Of a stretch of 64,000 nt of DNA, positions 10,067 through 19,418 are shown in pieces. A program made the translations under genes and the position numbers. The notes below the pieces were generated by a model. That model saw only the letters and a program-made list of their open reading frames with translations. It did no database searches and was not told the DNA's origin. Each line of letters begins with the position of its first letter. Position 1 is the first letter of the stretch. Source of the DNA: an uncultured Lachnospiraceae bacterium (GTDB taxonomy: Bacteria > Bacillota > Clostridia > Lachnospirales > Lachnospiraceae); contig CANPZI010000003.1 of NCBI GenBank assembly GCA_947588995.1, positions 1-64,000 on the forward strand. The letters are read 5' to 3'.

Positions 10067-10615
10067 TTAAGCCCTGCGGCAGAATACATGCTTATTCGTC
10101 TTATAGCGCTTTTCTTTCTCCAATACAAACCCCAGTTCCGGCAAAAAACCGAAATTTTCATCCAGTGCCGCCTCTATGACAATCAGTGTGTATGCCGTCA
10201 CATAGGGCATATTCCGCAGAATCTGCAAAGCCGCTCTCTCACAGCCCAAACCGTAGGGCGGATCCATGAAGACGACGTCCGCCTCTTTCTCGTGAATGCC
10301 CGACAACGCCGCCAGCGCGTCCTGCTTCAGGACGGTGGCACGGTCTGCCAGCCTGGTAAAGCGCAGATTTTCCGTGATACAGGCGATGGCTTCCTTACTG
10401 TTTTCCACAAAGTAGGCGTGCCTCGCGCCGCGGCTTAACGCCTCGATGCCGATGCCGCCGCTGCCGCTGTACAGATCGACAAAAACCGCGCCTGGCAGAT
10501 GCGGCTGAAGCATATTGAAGAGCGTCTCCTTGATTCTGTCTGTGGTCGGCCTTGTATCCATGCCCTCAGGCGTCTTTAACCGCAGGCTTCTCGCCGTTCC
10601 CGCTATCACTCTCAT
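10067..10615 (-). CDS. rsmD: 16S rRNA (guanine(966)-N(2))-methyltransferase
   Basis: MRVIAGTARSLRLKTPEGMDTRPTTDRIKETLFNML; LYSGSGGIGIEALSRGA; VVFMDPPYG. Confidence 0.95.
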   Translation of the reverse strand: MRVIAGTARSLRLKTPEGMDTRPTTDRIKETLFNMLQPHLPGAVFVDLYSGSGGIGIEALSRGARHAYFVENSKEAIACITENLRFTRLADRATVLKQDALAALSGIHEKEADVVFMDPPYGLGCERAALQILRNMPYVTAYTLIVIEAALDENFGFLPELGFVLEKEKRYKTNKHVFCRRA

Positions 10616-10651
10616 ACTGACCCTCCGTGCGATTTTTCACACGCTTCCTTT

Positions 10652-12901
10652 TTACGATATCCTGACCTTGACACCCTTGCTGTCACGATGGCCCGGTTTC
10701 AGTTTGTTCAGTTCCATCTGTCTGCCGCCGTACTCGATGGTCTTCTCCACCGCATTCTGCGTATAGTAGACCGCCTCCACGCTGTCCTTTGCGCCCAGCT
10801 TCATGCCGCGCACGCCGATGGCGCCTTTCTTTTTTTCCGGAATCTCTTCCACCGCAAATCGCAGGAAATATCCCTCCGCGGACTGCAGTACGATGTTTCG
10901 CTGCTCCTTGAGCGCCGTGACGCTCACAACTTCATCGCCCTCCTGCAGCTTTGTCGCCGCGACCGTCCGCTTCGCCACGTCGAACTCGCCGCCGTCCACC
11001 ACCTTGAGCATGGCCTGTTTTGTGACGAAAATGACGCGGTAGAGATTCAAGTCGCTCTGGCTCGCCGCATAGACGATACTCTCTCTGGCGGAGTCGTAAT
11101 TGCTGATATTATCCACGGGCACGCCTTTGTCACGAAGCTTTCCCATGGGCAGATCTGTCACTTTCAGCGTGTGCAGCTGCCCGGTATTGGTAAAAAGACA
11201 GACCTTGCCGGTATTCTTACAGGTAAATACATACTTGTTCTCGCCGTCCGCCGTCTCCTTATTTCTCTCATAAGTGGAGGTATCGATCGTTCTGGCATAG
11301 CCGAAACGGTCCATCAGGAAGACAATATCTGTCTCCTCTATCGGCTTCTCCACATAGACCGCCTCGCTCTGGTTGGTGATCTGCGTCCGTCTGGGCTGCC
11401 TGTAACGCTCCTTGATCTCGTCCAGCTCGTTGATGATGACCTGCGCCATGGAATCTCTTCTCGCCAGAATGTCCTCGTAGCGGTAGATGTTGGCCATCGT
11501 CTCCTCGTGCTCGGCGATCAGCGCCTCCAGCTCCAGACCGATCAGCTTGTACAGCCGCATGTCCAGGATTGCATTCGCCTGCTTCTCCGTGAACATGAGC
11601 TGCGCCGCCATGATCCTGGATTCCTTGGATTTGAACCTGATGCCGTCGGTTTTTCCCTCGATCAGGCAGGCTTTCGCCATATTTCTGTCCTTGGAACCGC
11701 GCAGGATCTCGATAATCAGGTCGATCACGTTGCACGCCCGGATCAGCCCTTCCTGAATCTCCTTGCGCTCCAGTTCTTTCTCGAGGAGATTGCTGTATTT
11801 TCTGGCAGCTACCTCGTACTGGAATTTGACGCACTCCTGTATGATCTGCTTTAGACCCATCGTCTCCGGCCTGCCGTCCGCGATGGCAAGCATATTCACA
11901 CCGAACGTATCTTCCAGCCTGGTTTTTTTGTACAGGAGATTCTTGAAATTTTCCACATCCGCGTCTTTGCGCAGCTCGATCACGATGCGGATGCCTTCCT
12001 TGGAGGACTGGTTGGTGATGTCCACGATGTCCTGCGTCTTCTTCGTCTCCGCGAGTGCCGCCACATCTGTCAGGAATTTCGCGATGTTGGCGCCGATCAT
12101 CGTGTAGGGGATCTCCGTGATCACCAGATTGATCCTGCCGCCCTTGGCTTTCTCCACCTCCACTTTGCCGCGCAGTTTGATCTTGCCCGTCCCCGTTTCA
12201 TAGATTTCGAGCAGCTCATCCTCGTTGATGACGATGCCGCCCGTAGGGAAATCCGGCCCTTTCACATAGCGCATCAACTCTCTTGTGGTGATGTTCTCAT
12301 CCAGCATATAGGCCTTGGTCGCCTCGATCACCTCCGCCAGGTTATGAGGCGGTGTGCTGGTGGCCATACCCACCGCGATACCCTCCGAACCGTTGATGAG
12401 CAGATTCGGTATCTTCACGGGCAGCACGCTGGGTTCTCTCTCCGTCTCATCGAAATTCGGGACGAAATCCACCACATCCTTGTCCAGATCGGCCAGAAAC
12501 GCCTCCTGCGTGATCTGCGCCAGACGCGCCTCGGTGTAACGCATGGCAGCCGCGCCGTCGCCCTCGATATTGCCGAAATTGCCGTGTCCGTCCACGAGCG
12601 GCAGTCCTTTCTTGAAATCCTGCGCCATGACGACCAGCGCCTCATAGATGGAGCTGTCGCCGTGCGGGTGATACTTACCCATCGTGTCGCCCACGATACG
12701 CGCCGATTTGCGGTATGGCCTGTCGTAGCGGATCCCCAGCTCGTGCATGTCGTAGAGCGTCCTGCGCTGCACAGGCTTCAAGCCGTCCCGCACGTCGGGC
12801 AGCGCCCGCGCGATGATGACGCTCATGGCGTAGTCTATGAAAGATTTCTGCATCACCTCGGAATATTCCGTTTTAATGATCCTGTCGTTTATCGCAGCCA
12901 T
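10652..12901 (-). CDS. parC: DNA topoisomerase IV subunit A (GyrA/ParC-type)
   Basis: [33 protein letters not shown]; paired with the adjacent ParE-type gene; 749 aa. Confidence 0.92.
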   Translation of the reverse strand: MAAINDRIIKTEYSEVMQKSFIDYAMSVIIARALPDVRDGLKPVQRRTLYDMHELGIRYDRPYRKSARIVGDTMGKYHPHGDSSIYEALVVMAQDFKKGLPLVDGHGNFGNIEGDGAAAMRYTEARLAQITQEAFLADLDKDVVDFVPNFDETEREPSVLPVKIPNLLINGSEGIAVGMATSTPPHNLAEVIEATKAYMLDENITTRELMRYVKGPDFPTGGIVINEDELLEIYETGTGKIKLRGKVEVEKAKGGRINLVITEIPYTMIGANIAKFLTDVAALAETKKTQDIVDITNQSSKEGIRIVIELRKDADVENFKNLLYKKTRLEDTFGVNMLAIADGRPETMGLKQIIQECVKFQYEVAARKYSNLLEKELERKEIQEGLIRACNVIDLIIEILRGSKDRNMAKACLIEGKTDGIRFKSKESRIMAAQLMFTEKQANAILDMRLYKLIGLELEALIAEHEETMANIYRYEDILARRDSMAQVIINELDEIKERYRQPRRTQITNQSEAVYVEKPIEETDIVFLMDRFGYARTIDTSTYERNKETADGENKYVFTCKNTGKVCLFTNTGQLHTLKVTDLPMGKLRDKGVPVDNISNYDSARESIVYAASQSDLNLYRVIFVTKQAMLKVVDGGEFDVAKRTVAATKLQEGDEVVSVTALKEQRNIVLQSAEGYFLRFAVEEIPEKKKGAIGVRGMKLGAKDSVEAVYYTQNAVEKTIEYGGRQMELNKLKPGHRDSKGVKVRIS

Positions 12902-12928
12902 GTAACTATGTCAAACCTCCAACTATCT

Positions 12929-14860
12929 CTATATATCCAGTTCCGCGTCCTGCGCATGGCGGTATATGAATTCCTTGCGCGGAGGCACTTCCGTTCCCAT
13001 CAGAAGTTCCGTCATCTCCGACGCCATGCGGGCATCCTCGATCTCTACCAGTTTCAGAAGCCTCGTATCGGGGTCCAGCGTGGTTTCCCAGAGCTGTTCG
13101 GCATCCATCTCGCCCAGTCCCTTGTAGCGCTGCAGGGTAAAAGGCCCCTTGTGCTTTTTGCGGTACTTCTCCAGCGCCTTGTCGTCGTAGAGATACTCCT
13201 CCTCCCCCTTTGACGGCATGGCCTTGTAGAGCGGCGGCATGGCGATATAGATGTGCCCCTCGTAGATCAGCTCCGGCATAAAACGGTAGAACAGCGTCAA
13301 AAGCAGATTGGAGATATGCGCGCCGTCCACATCCGCATCGGCCATGATAATAATCTTGTCATAGCGCAGCTTACTGATATCGAAATCGTTGCCGTAGCCC
13401 TCCGAAAAACCGCAGCCGAAAGCGTTGATCATCGTCTTGATCTCGGCGTTCGCCAGAATTTTATCGATACTCGCTTTTTCCACATTCAGAATCTTGCCGC
13501 GGATCGGCAGGATCGCCTGATACATACGGTTCCTGGCCATCTTGGCGCTGCCGCCCGCGGAATCTCCCTCCACGATGAAAATCTCGCACCGGGAGGCGTC
13601 TTTCGACTCACAGTTGGCAAGTTTCCCGTTGGAGTCGAAAGAAAACTTCTGCTTCGTCAGCATATTCGTTTTGGCTTTCTCCTCCGTCTTGCGGATCTTC
13701 GCCGCTTTCTCCGCGCAGCCGATGATGCTCTTTAGCGTATCCAGATTGCGGTCAAAAAACCTGACAATCTCGTCGCCGGTCACTTTGCTGACGACTTTGG
13801 CCGCGTCCTGATTGTCCAGCTTCGTCTTCGTCTGTCCCTCGAACCGCGGATCGGGGTGTTTGATCGAGACTACCGCCGTCATGCCGTTGCGCACATCAGC
13901 GCCGGTGAAATTGACGTCTTTCTCTTTCAGGACATTCAGACCTCTGGCGTAGGTGTTGATCACATTCGTGAACATGGTCTTGAAGCCGGTCAGGTGCGTG
14001 CCGCCCTCGGCGTTGTAGATATTGTTGCAGAAGCCCAGTACATTCTCATGAAATTCGTTCACATACTGAAAGGCAACCTCCACCGTGATCCCCTCGGATT
14101 CCCCCTTGTAGTAGATCACGTCGTGGATCGCTTCCTTGGCCTTGTTCATATCCTTGATAAAACCGATGATTCCCTCCGGCTCGTGATACTCGATGTGCTC
14201 CGGCTCCTCACCGCGCCTGTCCTCATAGATGATCGTCAGCTCCGGATTTAAGTACGCCGTCTCATGCAGACGGCTCTTGACCTCATCCTCCTTGAAGCGC
14301 GTCCTGTCAAAGATCGTGTCGTCCGGCAGGAAATTGATGGTCGTCCCCGTCTCTTTCGTCCGGCCGGTCACGGGCAGCAGCCCTTTCTCAAGCGCCAGCG
14401 TCGGAACGCCCCTCTCGTAATCGTCCTCATAGATGAAGCCGCCGGTCTTGACCGTCACGTGCAGATGCGCCGACAGGGCATTGACGACGGATGATCCCAC
14501 GCCGTGCAGACCGCCGCTGGTCTTGTAGGCTTCATTGTCGAACTTGCCTCCCGCGTGAAGCGTCGTGAAGACAAGGCGCTCCGCGCTCATGCCTTTCTCG
14601 TGCATCCCCACGGGGATGCCGCGCCCGTTGTCCGACACGGTGGCGGAACCGTCCGCCTCCAGCGTCACCCATATTTTGGAACAGTACCCTGCCAGATGCT
14701 CGTCCACGGCGTTGTCCATGATCTCGTAGATCAGGTGGTTCAGGCCTTTCGTGGAGACGCTGCCGATGTACATGCCGGGGCGCACACGAACCGCCTCAAG
14801 CCCCTCCAGGACGGTGATACTGGAGGCATCGTAATTGTTTTCCGCATTTGCTCTTGCCAT
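12929..14860 (-). CDS. parE: DNA topoisomerase IV subunit B (GyrB/ParE-type)
   Basis: VRVRPGMYIGSVSTKGLNHLIYEIMDNAVDEHLAGY; SAGGSAKMARNRMYQAILPIRGKILNVEKA; IIIMADADVDGAHI. Confidence 0.94.
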   Translation of the reverse strand: MARANAENNYDASSITVLEGLEAVRVRPGMYIGSVSTKGLNHLIYEIMDNAVDEHLAGYCSKIWVTLEADGSATVSDNGRGIPVGMHEKGMSAERLVFTTLHAGGKFDNEAYKTSGGLHGVGSSVVNALSAHLHVTVKTGGFIYEDDYERGVPTLALEKGLLPVTGRTKETGTTINFLPDDTIFDRTRFKEDEVKSRLHETAYLNPELTIIYEDRRGEEPEHIEYHEPEGIIGFIKDMNKAKEAIHDVIYYKGESEGITVEVAFQYVNEFHENVLGFCNNIYNAEGGTHLTGFKTMFTNVINTYARGLNVLKEKDVNFTGADVRNGMTAVVSIKHPDPRFEGQTKTKLDNQDAAKVVSKVTGDEIVRFFDRNLDTLKSIIGCAEKAAKIRKTEEKAKTNMLTKQKFSFDSNGKLANCESKDASRCEIFIVEGDSAGGSAKMARNRMYQAILPIRGKILNVEKASIDKILANAEIKTMINAFGCGFSEGYGNDFDISKLRYDKIIIMADADVDGAHISNLLLTLFYRFMPELIYEGHIYIAMPPLYKAMPSKGEEEYLYDDKALEKYRKKHKGPFTLQRYKGLGEMDAEQLWETTLDPDTRLLKLVEIEDARMASEMTELLMGTEVPPRKEFIYRHAQDAELDI

Positions 14861-14910
14861 GTTATTCTCCGTAAATCTGTATCTTTCTCACAAAAATTTT
14901 CACGAAAAAT

Positions 14911-14939
14911 ATTTTACCACATATTTAGTGCTTTTGCAA
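14911..14939 (-). promoter_or_regulatory. Sigma-A-type promoter of parE/parC
   Basis: Minus strand TTGCAA (14934-14939), 17-nt spacer, TAAAAT (14911-14916). Confidence 0.65.
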
Positions 14940-14970
14940 AACAAAAATACTAAATATGGTGGCATAAGAA

Positions 14971-14995
14971 TATGGCAGCCCAATGGGCTGCCATA
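14971..14995. repeat. Perfect 11-bp hairpin between the histidine kinase and parE
   Basis: TATGGCAGCCC-aat-GGGCTGCCATA; no clear U-tract on either strand. Confidence 0.6.
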
Positions 14996-15074
14996 GCAGT
15001 CATATATACTCACGGCCCGCGTCTTCAGCGCTCTATTGGCCGTTTCACGGACTGCCCGCTTATTTTCTTAGCGG

Positions 15075-17270
15075 TCAGATATATTCGATCAGTTCCTCCG
15101 GCAGATACTTGTGGATCATCTCCTCCAGCTGCACGGAATCAATCGGCTTAGACAGATAGTCCGCAAATCCCTCTTTCAGATACTCCTCTTTCGCGCCCAC
15201 AATCGCGTTGGCGGTCAGCGCGATGACGACGGGTTTGTTCTGTATGTACTCCTCCATCTGCTGCATGTTGTGAAGCGTCTCAATGCCGTCCATCTCGGGC
15301 ATCATGTGATCTAACAGAATGATGTCATAGCGGTTCGCTTTCACCTTATCCAGACACTCCTGACCGCTTAAGGCAGAGTCAAACTGTACTTTCAGCCGTT
15401 TTAAGAGGCCTTTGACGACCGTGATGTTCACGCGCGTGTCGTCCACGGCGAGAATCTTTGCGCCTGGCGCGACATAGGCCTTGCGCGCCTGCGCATCCGG
15501 CAGCGTCACATCGTCGGCGGACTTCCGATAATCCCCCAGCGTCTCCTCCCCGGACACTTTCTGCGGGATGACAAAAGAAAACGTGCTTCCCTTGCCGTAG
15601 ATGCTCTCCACAGTCAGATTGCCGCCCATCATCTCCAACAGCCGCTTCGTGATGCTTAAGCCAAGCCCCGTACCCTCGATCGTCTTATTCTTTCGCATAT
15701 CCAGGCGGGTGAAAGGATCAAACAGCAGGTACAGGTCGTCCTCCTTGATGCCGATGCCTGTGTCGGAGACGGAAACCCAGAGATTGATGGAGTCGTCGTC
15801 GTTTTTCACATAATCCACCTGCATGGTGACAGAGCCTTCTTTGGTATATTTGACTGAATTGGTCAACAGATTCACAATGCACTGCTTGATACGCTTCTCG
15901 TCACCGTGCAGCATCTTCGGCATAGTCGCGTCCGTCACAATCCTGAACTGCAGATTCTTCTCCTCCGCCCGCAGGGAAATCATATTCTCGATGTCTAAGA
16001 GCAGATTCCCCATGTTGTAATCCGCTTCCATCAGCTCCATCTTGCTGGACTCGATCTTGGACAGGTCCAGAATATCGTTGATGATGGAGAGCAGGACTTT
16101 GCTCGCGCTGTAGATATTCGTCGCGTACTCCCTGACGCTGCCGAGTCCCGTCTCCCGCAGGATCATCTCGTTCATGCCGAGGATCGCGTTGATCGGCGTC
16201 CGGATCTCATGGGACATGCGCGCGAGGAAAGAGCTTTTCGCCTCGTTGGCGCGCTCCGCCTCCTCCTTTAACTCGATCAGCTGCTTCGTGTACAGATAGT
16301 TGTCCGTCGTGTCCGAGATACGGTACAGGATGCCGGCCAGACGCTTCTTGTCGTCATAGATTTCGCTCTGCTGCCACTCGTAGAAATGTTCCTGTATGAT
16401 AAAGCCGTCCGCATGTGTAGCCATAAAGTGGATCACCTGCTCGTCAACCATCTCCCTGTTCGTCCAGTCAATATTGGGAAAGATTGTGTCCGCCTCCTTA
16501 TTGACGTAGATCAGCGTTCCCAGTTCGTCCGCCACAAGAATACCTTCTTTGATATCGTCGAGTACTCTGTCCTTGGCGCTGTTCACCGCGTCGAAGAGGC
16601 GGTAACGGTACATGACGAACACCAGAATACATTCCGTGATCAGCATGGAGAACGGATACGAGTCATAATGCCCGAACGCACCCGCAATTCTCAGAAGCCA
16701 CATCCCGAAAGGAACGAACGAAGCCAGCAGGATGAAGAGCAACTCCGGCTTTTTATCTTCCTTGTGCTCCAGCACGGACTGCACCATGATCAGCGCAATC
16801 AGGATGCCCATCGCCGTGACGGACACAGTCCACCAGCGATAAAAGACGCCCGGCTCAAAAGTCAGCAGATACAGCCCGTCCTCCACCGTATAGCCGGCGC
16901 TCTTGTAATAGAGCGTGTGATACTCCATCGTAAAGATCAAAGACAGGATAAAAATATTGTTGACCGCATAGAAAGCCTTGATAAACCGAATCGGTCTGCT
17001 GTGCAGGTGATTGCTGTACAGACAGGTGAAATAGAGAAAGCTGAGCAGCCCGAGCGCCGTGCCGACATACTCTATCTTAACCGCCAGGCGGATGGCTTCC
17101 AGACTCTGTCCCTGCAGTTCAAAGAAATAACCGGATACATCCAGAAAAGTAAACACCGTTCCGGCAAACAAAATCTTCTGTTGTTCCGACGGTTTTGCCC
17201 GATACACGAGAAGTATCATAACAAATGCCACAACCGTCCCAACGCCGTGCAGCGCAACCATTGCGTTCAT
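15075..17270 (-). CDS. Hybrid sensor histidine kinase: 7TM N-terminus, PAS-like, HisKA, HATPase, REC
   Basis: FLARMSHEIRTPINAILGMNEMI; GTGLGLSITKRLLEMMGG; receiver DIILLDHMMPEMDGIETL. Confidence 0.95.
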   Translation of the reverse strand: MNAMVALHGVGTVVAFVMILLVYRAKPSEQQKILFAGTVFTFLDVSGYFFELQGQSLEAIRLAVKIEYVGTALGLLSFLYFTCLYSNHLHSRPIRFIKAFYAVNNIFILSLIFTMEYHTLYYKSAGYTVEDGLYLLTFEPGVFYRWWTVSVTAMGILIALIMVQSVLEHKEDKKPELLFILLASFVPFGMWLLRIAGAFGHYDSYPFSMLITECILVFVMYRYRLFDAVNSAKDRVLDDIKEGILVADELGTLIYVNKEADTIFPNIDWTNREMVDEQVIHFMATHADGFIIQEHFYEWQQSEIYDDKKRLAGILYRISDTTDNYLYTKQLIELKEEAERANEAKSSFLARMSHEIRTPINAILGMNEMILRETGLGSVREYATNIYSASKVLLSIINDILDLSKIESSKMELMEADYNMGNLLLDIENMISLRAEEKNLQFRIVTDATMPKMLHGDEKRIKQCIVNLLTNSVKYTKEGSVTMQVDYVKNDDDSINLWVSVSDTGIGIKEDDLYLLFDPFTRLDMRKNKTIEGTGLGLSITKRLLEMMGGNLTVESIYGKGSTFSFVIPQKVSGEETLGDYRKSADDVTLPDAQARKAYVAPGAKILAVDDTRVNITVVKGLLKRLKVQFDSALSGQECLDKVKANRYDIILLDHMMPEMDGIETLHNMQQMEEYIQNKPVVIALTANAIVGAKEEYLKEGFADYLSKPIDSVQLEEMIHKYLPEELIEYI

Positions 17271-17379
17271 GTCGTAACCTCTTCCCTCGCTGTCCCGATC
17301 AATTCTGCTTTATCCAGTTTATTATAACGGACAAAACGCAGAGAGACAAGTTCAAATTGCGCATCTTAACCGATAAGCC

Positions 17380-18126
17380 CTAGCGGTACTCCTCCGCCGT
17401 TTCGTAGAGATACTCCCTGCCCCGTTTCCCGCTCCTGACAAGAATGCCAAGATGGACGAGAAGCGGCAGCACCTCGCCGGCCAGATCCCTGCGTATGTGC
17501 GCCGCCTGCGCGAATTCCCGCACCGTAAAGGGATCTTCCAGCTCATAGGGCACAAGCTGCCGAAAATCCTCTGTCCGCTCGATGCACACCTCGTCGAAGA
17601 GGGCCAGCGGCATCCTGTCATAGCGGCTCGAACCCCTCTTGCGGTTCCTGCTCCAGCCGTTTAAGAGCCTGTACTCGTCCATATCCAGCAGCGGAAAGGC
17701 AAAAGACAGATTGGGATGCCCCAGATAGGCTTTGATGCGGTACAGCTCCGGAAAAGCGCTGTAGGCGCTTCCCGTCACCGGAGACTTATGCCGCTCTGAC
17801 AATTCCCCCGTCTCCTCATCCATCCAGACCACCCACTTGTAATGCGGAATCGGCAGTACCACCGTCACCGGGTAATGCGGCAGGAAAACCTCCAGTTTGG
17901 GCCGGAGTTTATTGAAATTGCCGTTCTGTATCTCAATGATCCTCTCACCCGTATAAATATCCGCAATATAGCCTTCGATCGGCACCTCGTGGCAGTCCTC
18001 ATTCGGCTCATAGTACAGCTTCATCACCGCGTGCACGGTCTTCTCCTGCAGAGTGCCGAAACCGTGCGGATCATGCTGTTTTAAGAGCACTTTCAGTTTC
18101 GCCTGTTCAAACGCTTCCCTATCCAT
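17380..18126 (-). CDS. Uncharacterised protein; PD-(D/E)XK-like N-terminal motif and C-terminal winged-helix-like region
   Basis: GYIADIYTGERIIEIQNGNFNKL resembles D-x(n)-E-x-Q; C-terminal DPFTVREFAQAAHIRRDLAGEVLPLLVHLGILVRSGKRGREYLYE looks like a wHTH. Confidence 0.7.
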   Translation of the reverse strand: MDREAFEQAKLKVLLKQHDPHGFGTLQEKTVHAVMKLYYEPNEDCHEVPIEGYIADIYTGERIIEIQNGNFNKLRPKLEVFLPHYPVTVVLPIPHYKWVVWMDEETGELSERHKSPVTGSAYSAFPELYRIKAYLGHPNLSFAFPLLDMDEYRLLNGWSRNRKRGSSRYDRMPLALFDEVCIERTEDFRQLVPYELEDPFTVREFAQAAHIRRDLAGEVLPLLVHLGILVRSGKRGREYLYETAEEYR

Positions 18127-18179
18127 TTCTTTCCTCTGTCCTGTCCCGTCTTTTATCCGAAAAATTGAGGGAATGGTAA

Positions 18180-18208
18180 TTTACATTGCATAGAATATAT
18201 TATATAAT
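18180..18208 (+). promoter_or_regulatory. Sigma-A-type promoter of the GGDEF gene
   Basis: TTTACA (18180-18185), 17-nt spacer, TATAAT (18203-18208). Confidence 0.7.
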
Positions 18209-18216
18209 CTTATCGT

Positions 18217-18261
18217 GCGTGTGTCCACGGCCGGACCATGCCGGTGGCGCGCCTGTTTTTT
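18217..18261 (+). terminator. Intrinsic-terminator-like hairpin in the 5' leader of the GGDEF gene
   Basis: GCGTG...CCACGG...CCGGTGG-CGCGC followed by CTG then TTTTTT (18256-18261), about 30 nt before the ATG. Confidence 0.6.
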
Positions 18262-18292
18262 ATGATACTTCCGAGAGGAAAATGACTGAGCC

Positions 18293-19381
18293 ATGAAAGA
18301 GAATACAGCAGATCGGGAATCCCGCATCTTTCGTTTTTTATTATTTTTATCCAACTATAAATTTCACCTGACAATCTTCAGCATCGGTGTCGTGCACACC
18401 CTGTTTTTTCTCCTGTTTCTCTTTCTGCATGTCACGCCGATGGTCGTTTTTAATCTATTCAGCGTGCTGACTTACCTGTCGTGCGGTATCATGCTCAGGA
18501 AACCGGGACGCCTGTTCCGCGTATTTCTGGCCACCTACTTTGAGATTCTCCTCCACTCCCTCGCCGCGGCGATCTGCATCGGCTGGCAGTACGGCTTCAC
18601 CATGTATATTCTGGCGTTAATCCCTTTCTGCTATTATATGTGCAACAATCTCGTGAGCGGGCGGAAGCGGTACATCGCGGCGACGCTGCTTGGCTTTATC
18701 GCTTTTCTGGCTTTCGCCGGATGCCGGATGATCATCCTGTTTCGGCCGCCGCTGTACAGCCTGTCGCTCTCACCTGTATTTTTGTTTCTCATCTATATGT
18801 TTAACGCGGTCTGCACCTGCATTTTCATGATTGTGTTCTCCCTGATTTTTCTGCTGGAAATCCATCTCTCGGACAGCAAGCTCCGCAGCCAGAACGAGCT
18901 CCTGGAGAAGCTGGCCAACACGGACCCGCTCACCGGTCTGTACAACCGCAGGAGTATGCAGGTATTCCTCGATCACGCCATGGAATCCGGCAGGGATTTC
19001 TGCCTGGCCATGTGCGACATCGACGACTTCAAAAAGGTGAATGACACCTACGGCCATGACGCCGGCGACATCGTGCTGAAAGAGATTGCCGAGATCATGA
19101 AAGAACAGACAGGTTCGCAAGGTTACGTCTGCAGATGGGGCGGCGAGGAGATCCTGATCTTCAGCAGCGTGAATACGGAACAGACCTGCGCCATGATGGA
19201 GAAAATACGCCGCAGCATCTGCAATCACATCTTCGTGTGCGGCGAGAAACTGGTGCGCTGCTCCGTCACCGTCGGCGTATCGGCCCATCGGACCGGCCGC
19301 TCCGTGGAGGACACCGTCACCGAGGCGGACTACAACCTCTACTACGGCAAAAAGAACGGAAAAAACAGAGTGGTCGCCTGA
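18293..19381 (+). CDS. Membrane-bound GGDEF diguanylate cyclase
   Basis: LANTDPLTGLYNRRSMQVFL; DIDDFKKVNDTYGHDAGDIVL; VCRWGGEEILIF (GGEEI active-site motif); hydrophobic N-terminus. Confidence 0.94.
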   Translation: MKENTADRESRIFRFLLFLSNYKFHLTIFSIGVVHTLFFLLFLFLHVTPMVVFNLFSVLTYLSCGIMLRKPGRLFRVFLATYFEILLHSLAAAICIGWQYGFTMYILALIPFCYYMCNNLVSGRKRYIAATLLGFIAFLAFAGCRMIILFRPPLYSLSLSPVFLFLIYMFNAVCTCIFMIVFSLIFLLEIHLSDSKLRSQNELLEKLANTDPLTGLYNRRSMQVFLDHAMESGRDFCLAMCDIDDFKKVNDTYGHDAGDIVLKEIAEIMKEQTGSQGYVCRWGGEEILIFSSVNTEQTCAMMEKIRRSICNHIFVCGEKLVRCSVTVGVSAHRTGRSVEDTVTEADYNLYYGKKNGKNRVVA

Positions 19382-19394
19382 ACCGCTCTGTTTT
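19362..19394. terminator. Bidirectional terminator between convergent genes
   Basis: AAAACAGAGtGGT-cgcctga-ACCgCTCTGTTTT; T-runs on both strands. Confidence 0.75.
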
Positions 19395-19418
19395 AGTCAG
19401 GGATGTCCGTATTTTCCC

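Noticed and set aside
10688-11854. 388-aa plus-strand ORF opposite parC
   Set aside because: Antisense shadow ORF; ParC on the minus strand is unambiguous.
14917-14930. CCACATATTTAGTG as an NrdR box at parE
   Set aside because: It is 14 nt rather than the 16-nt box geometry and no second box lies at the expected spacing; kept only as a generic operator-like repeat.
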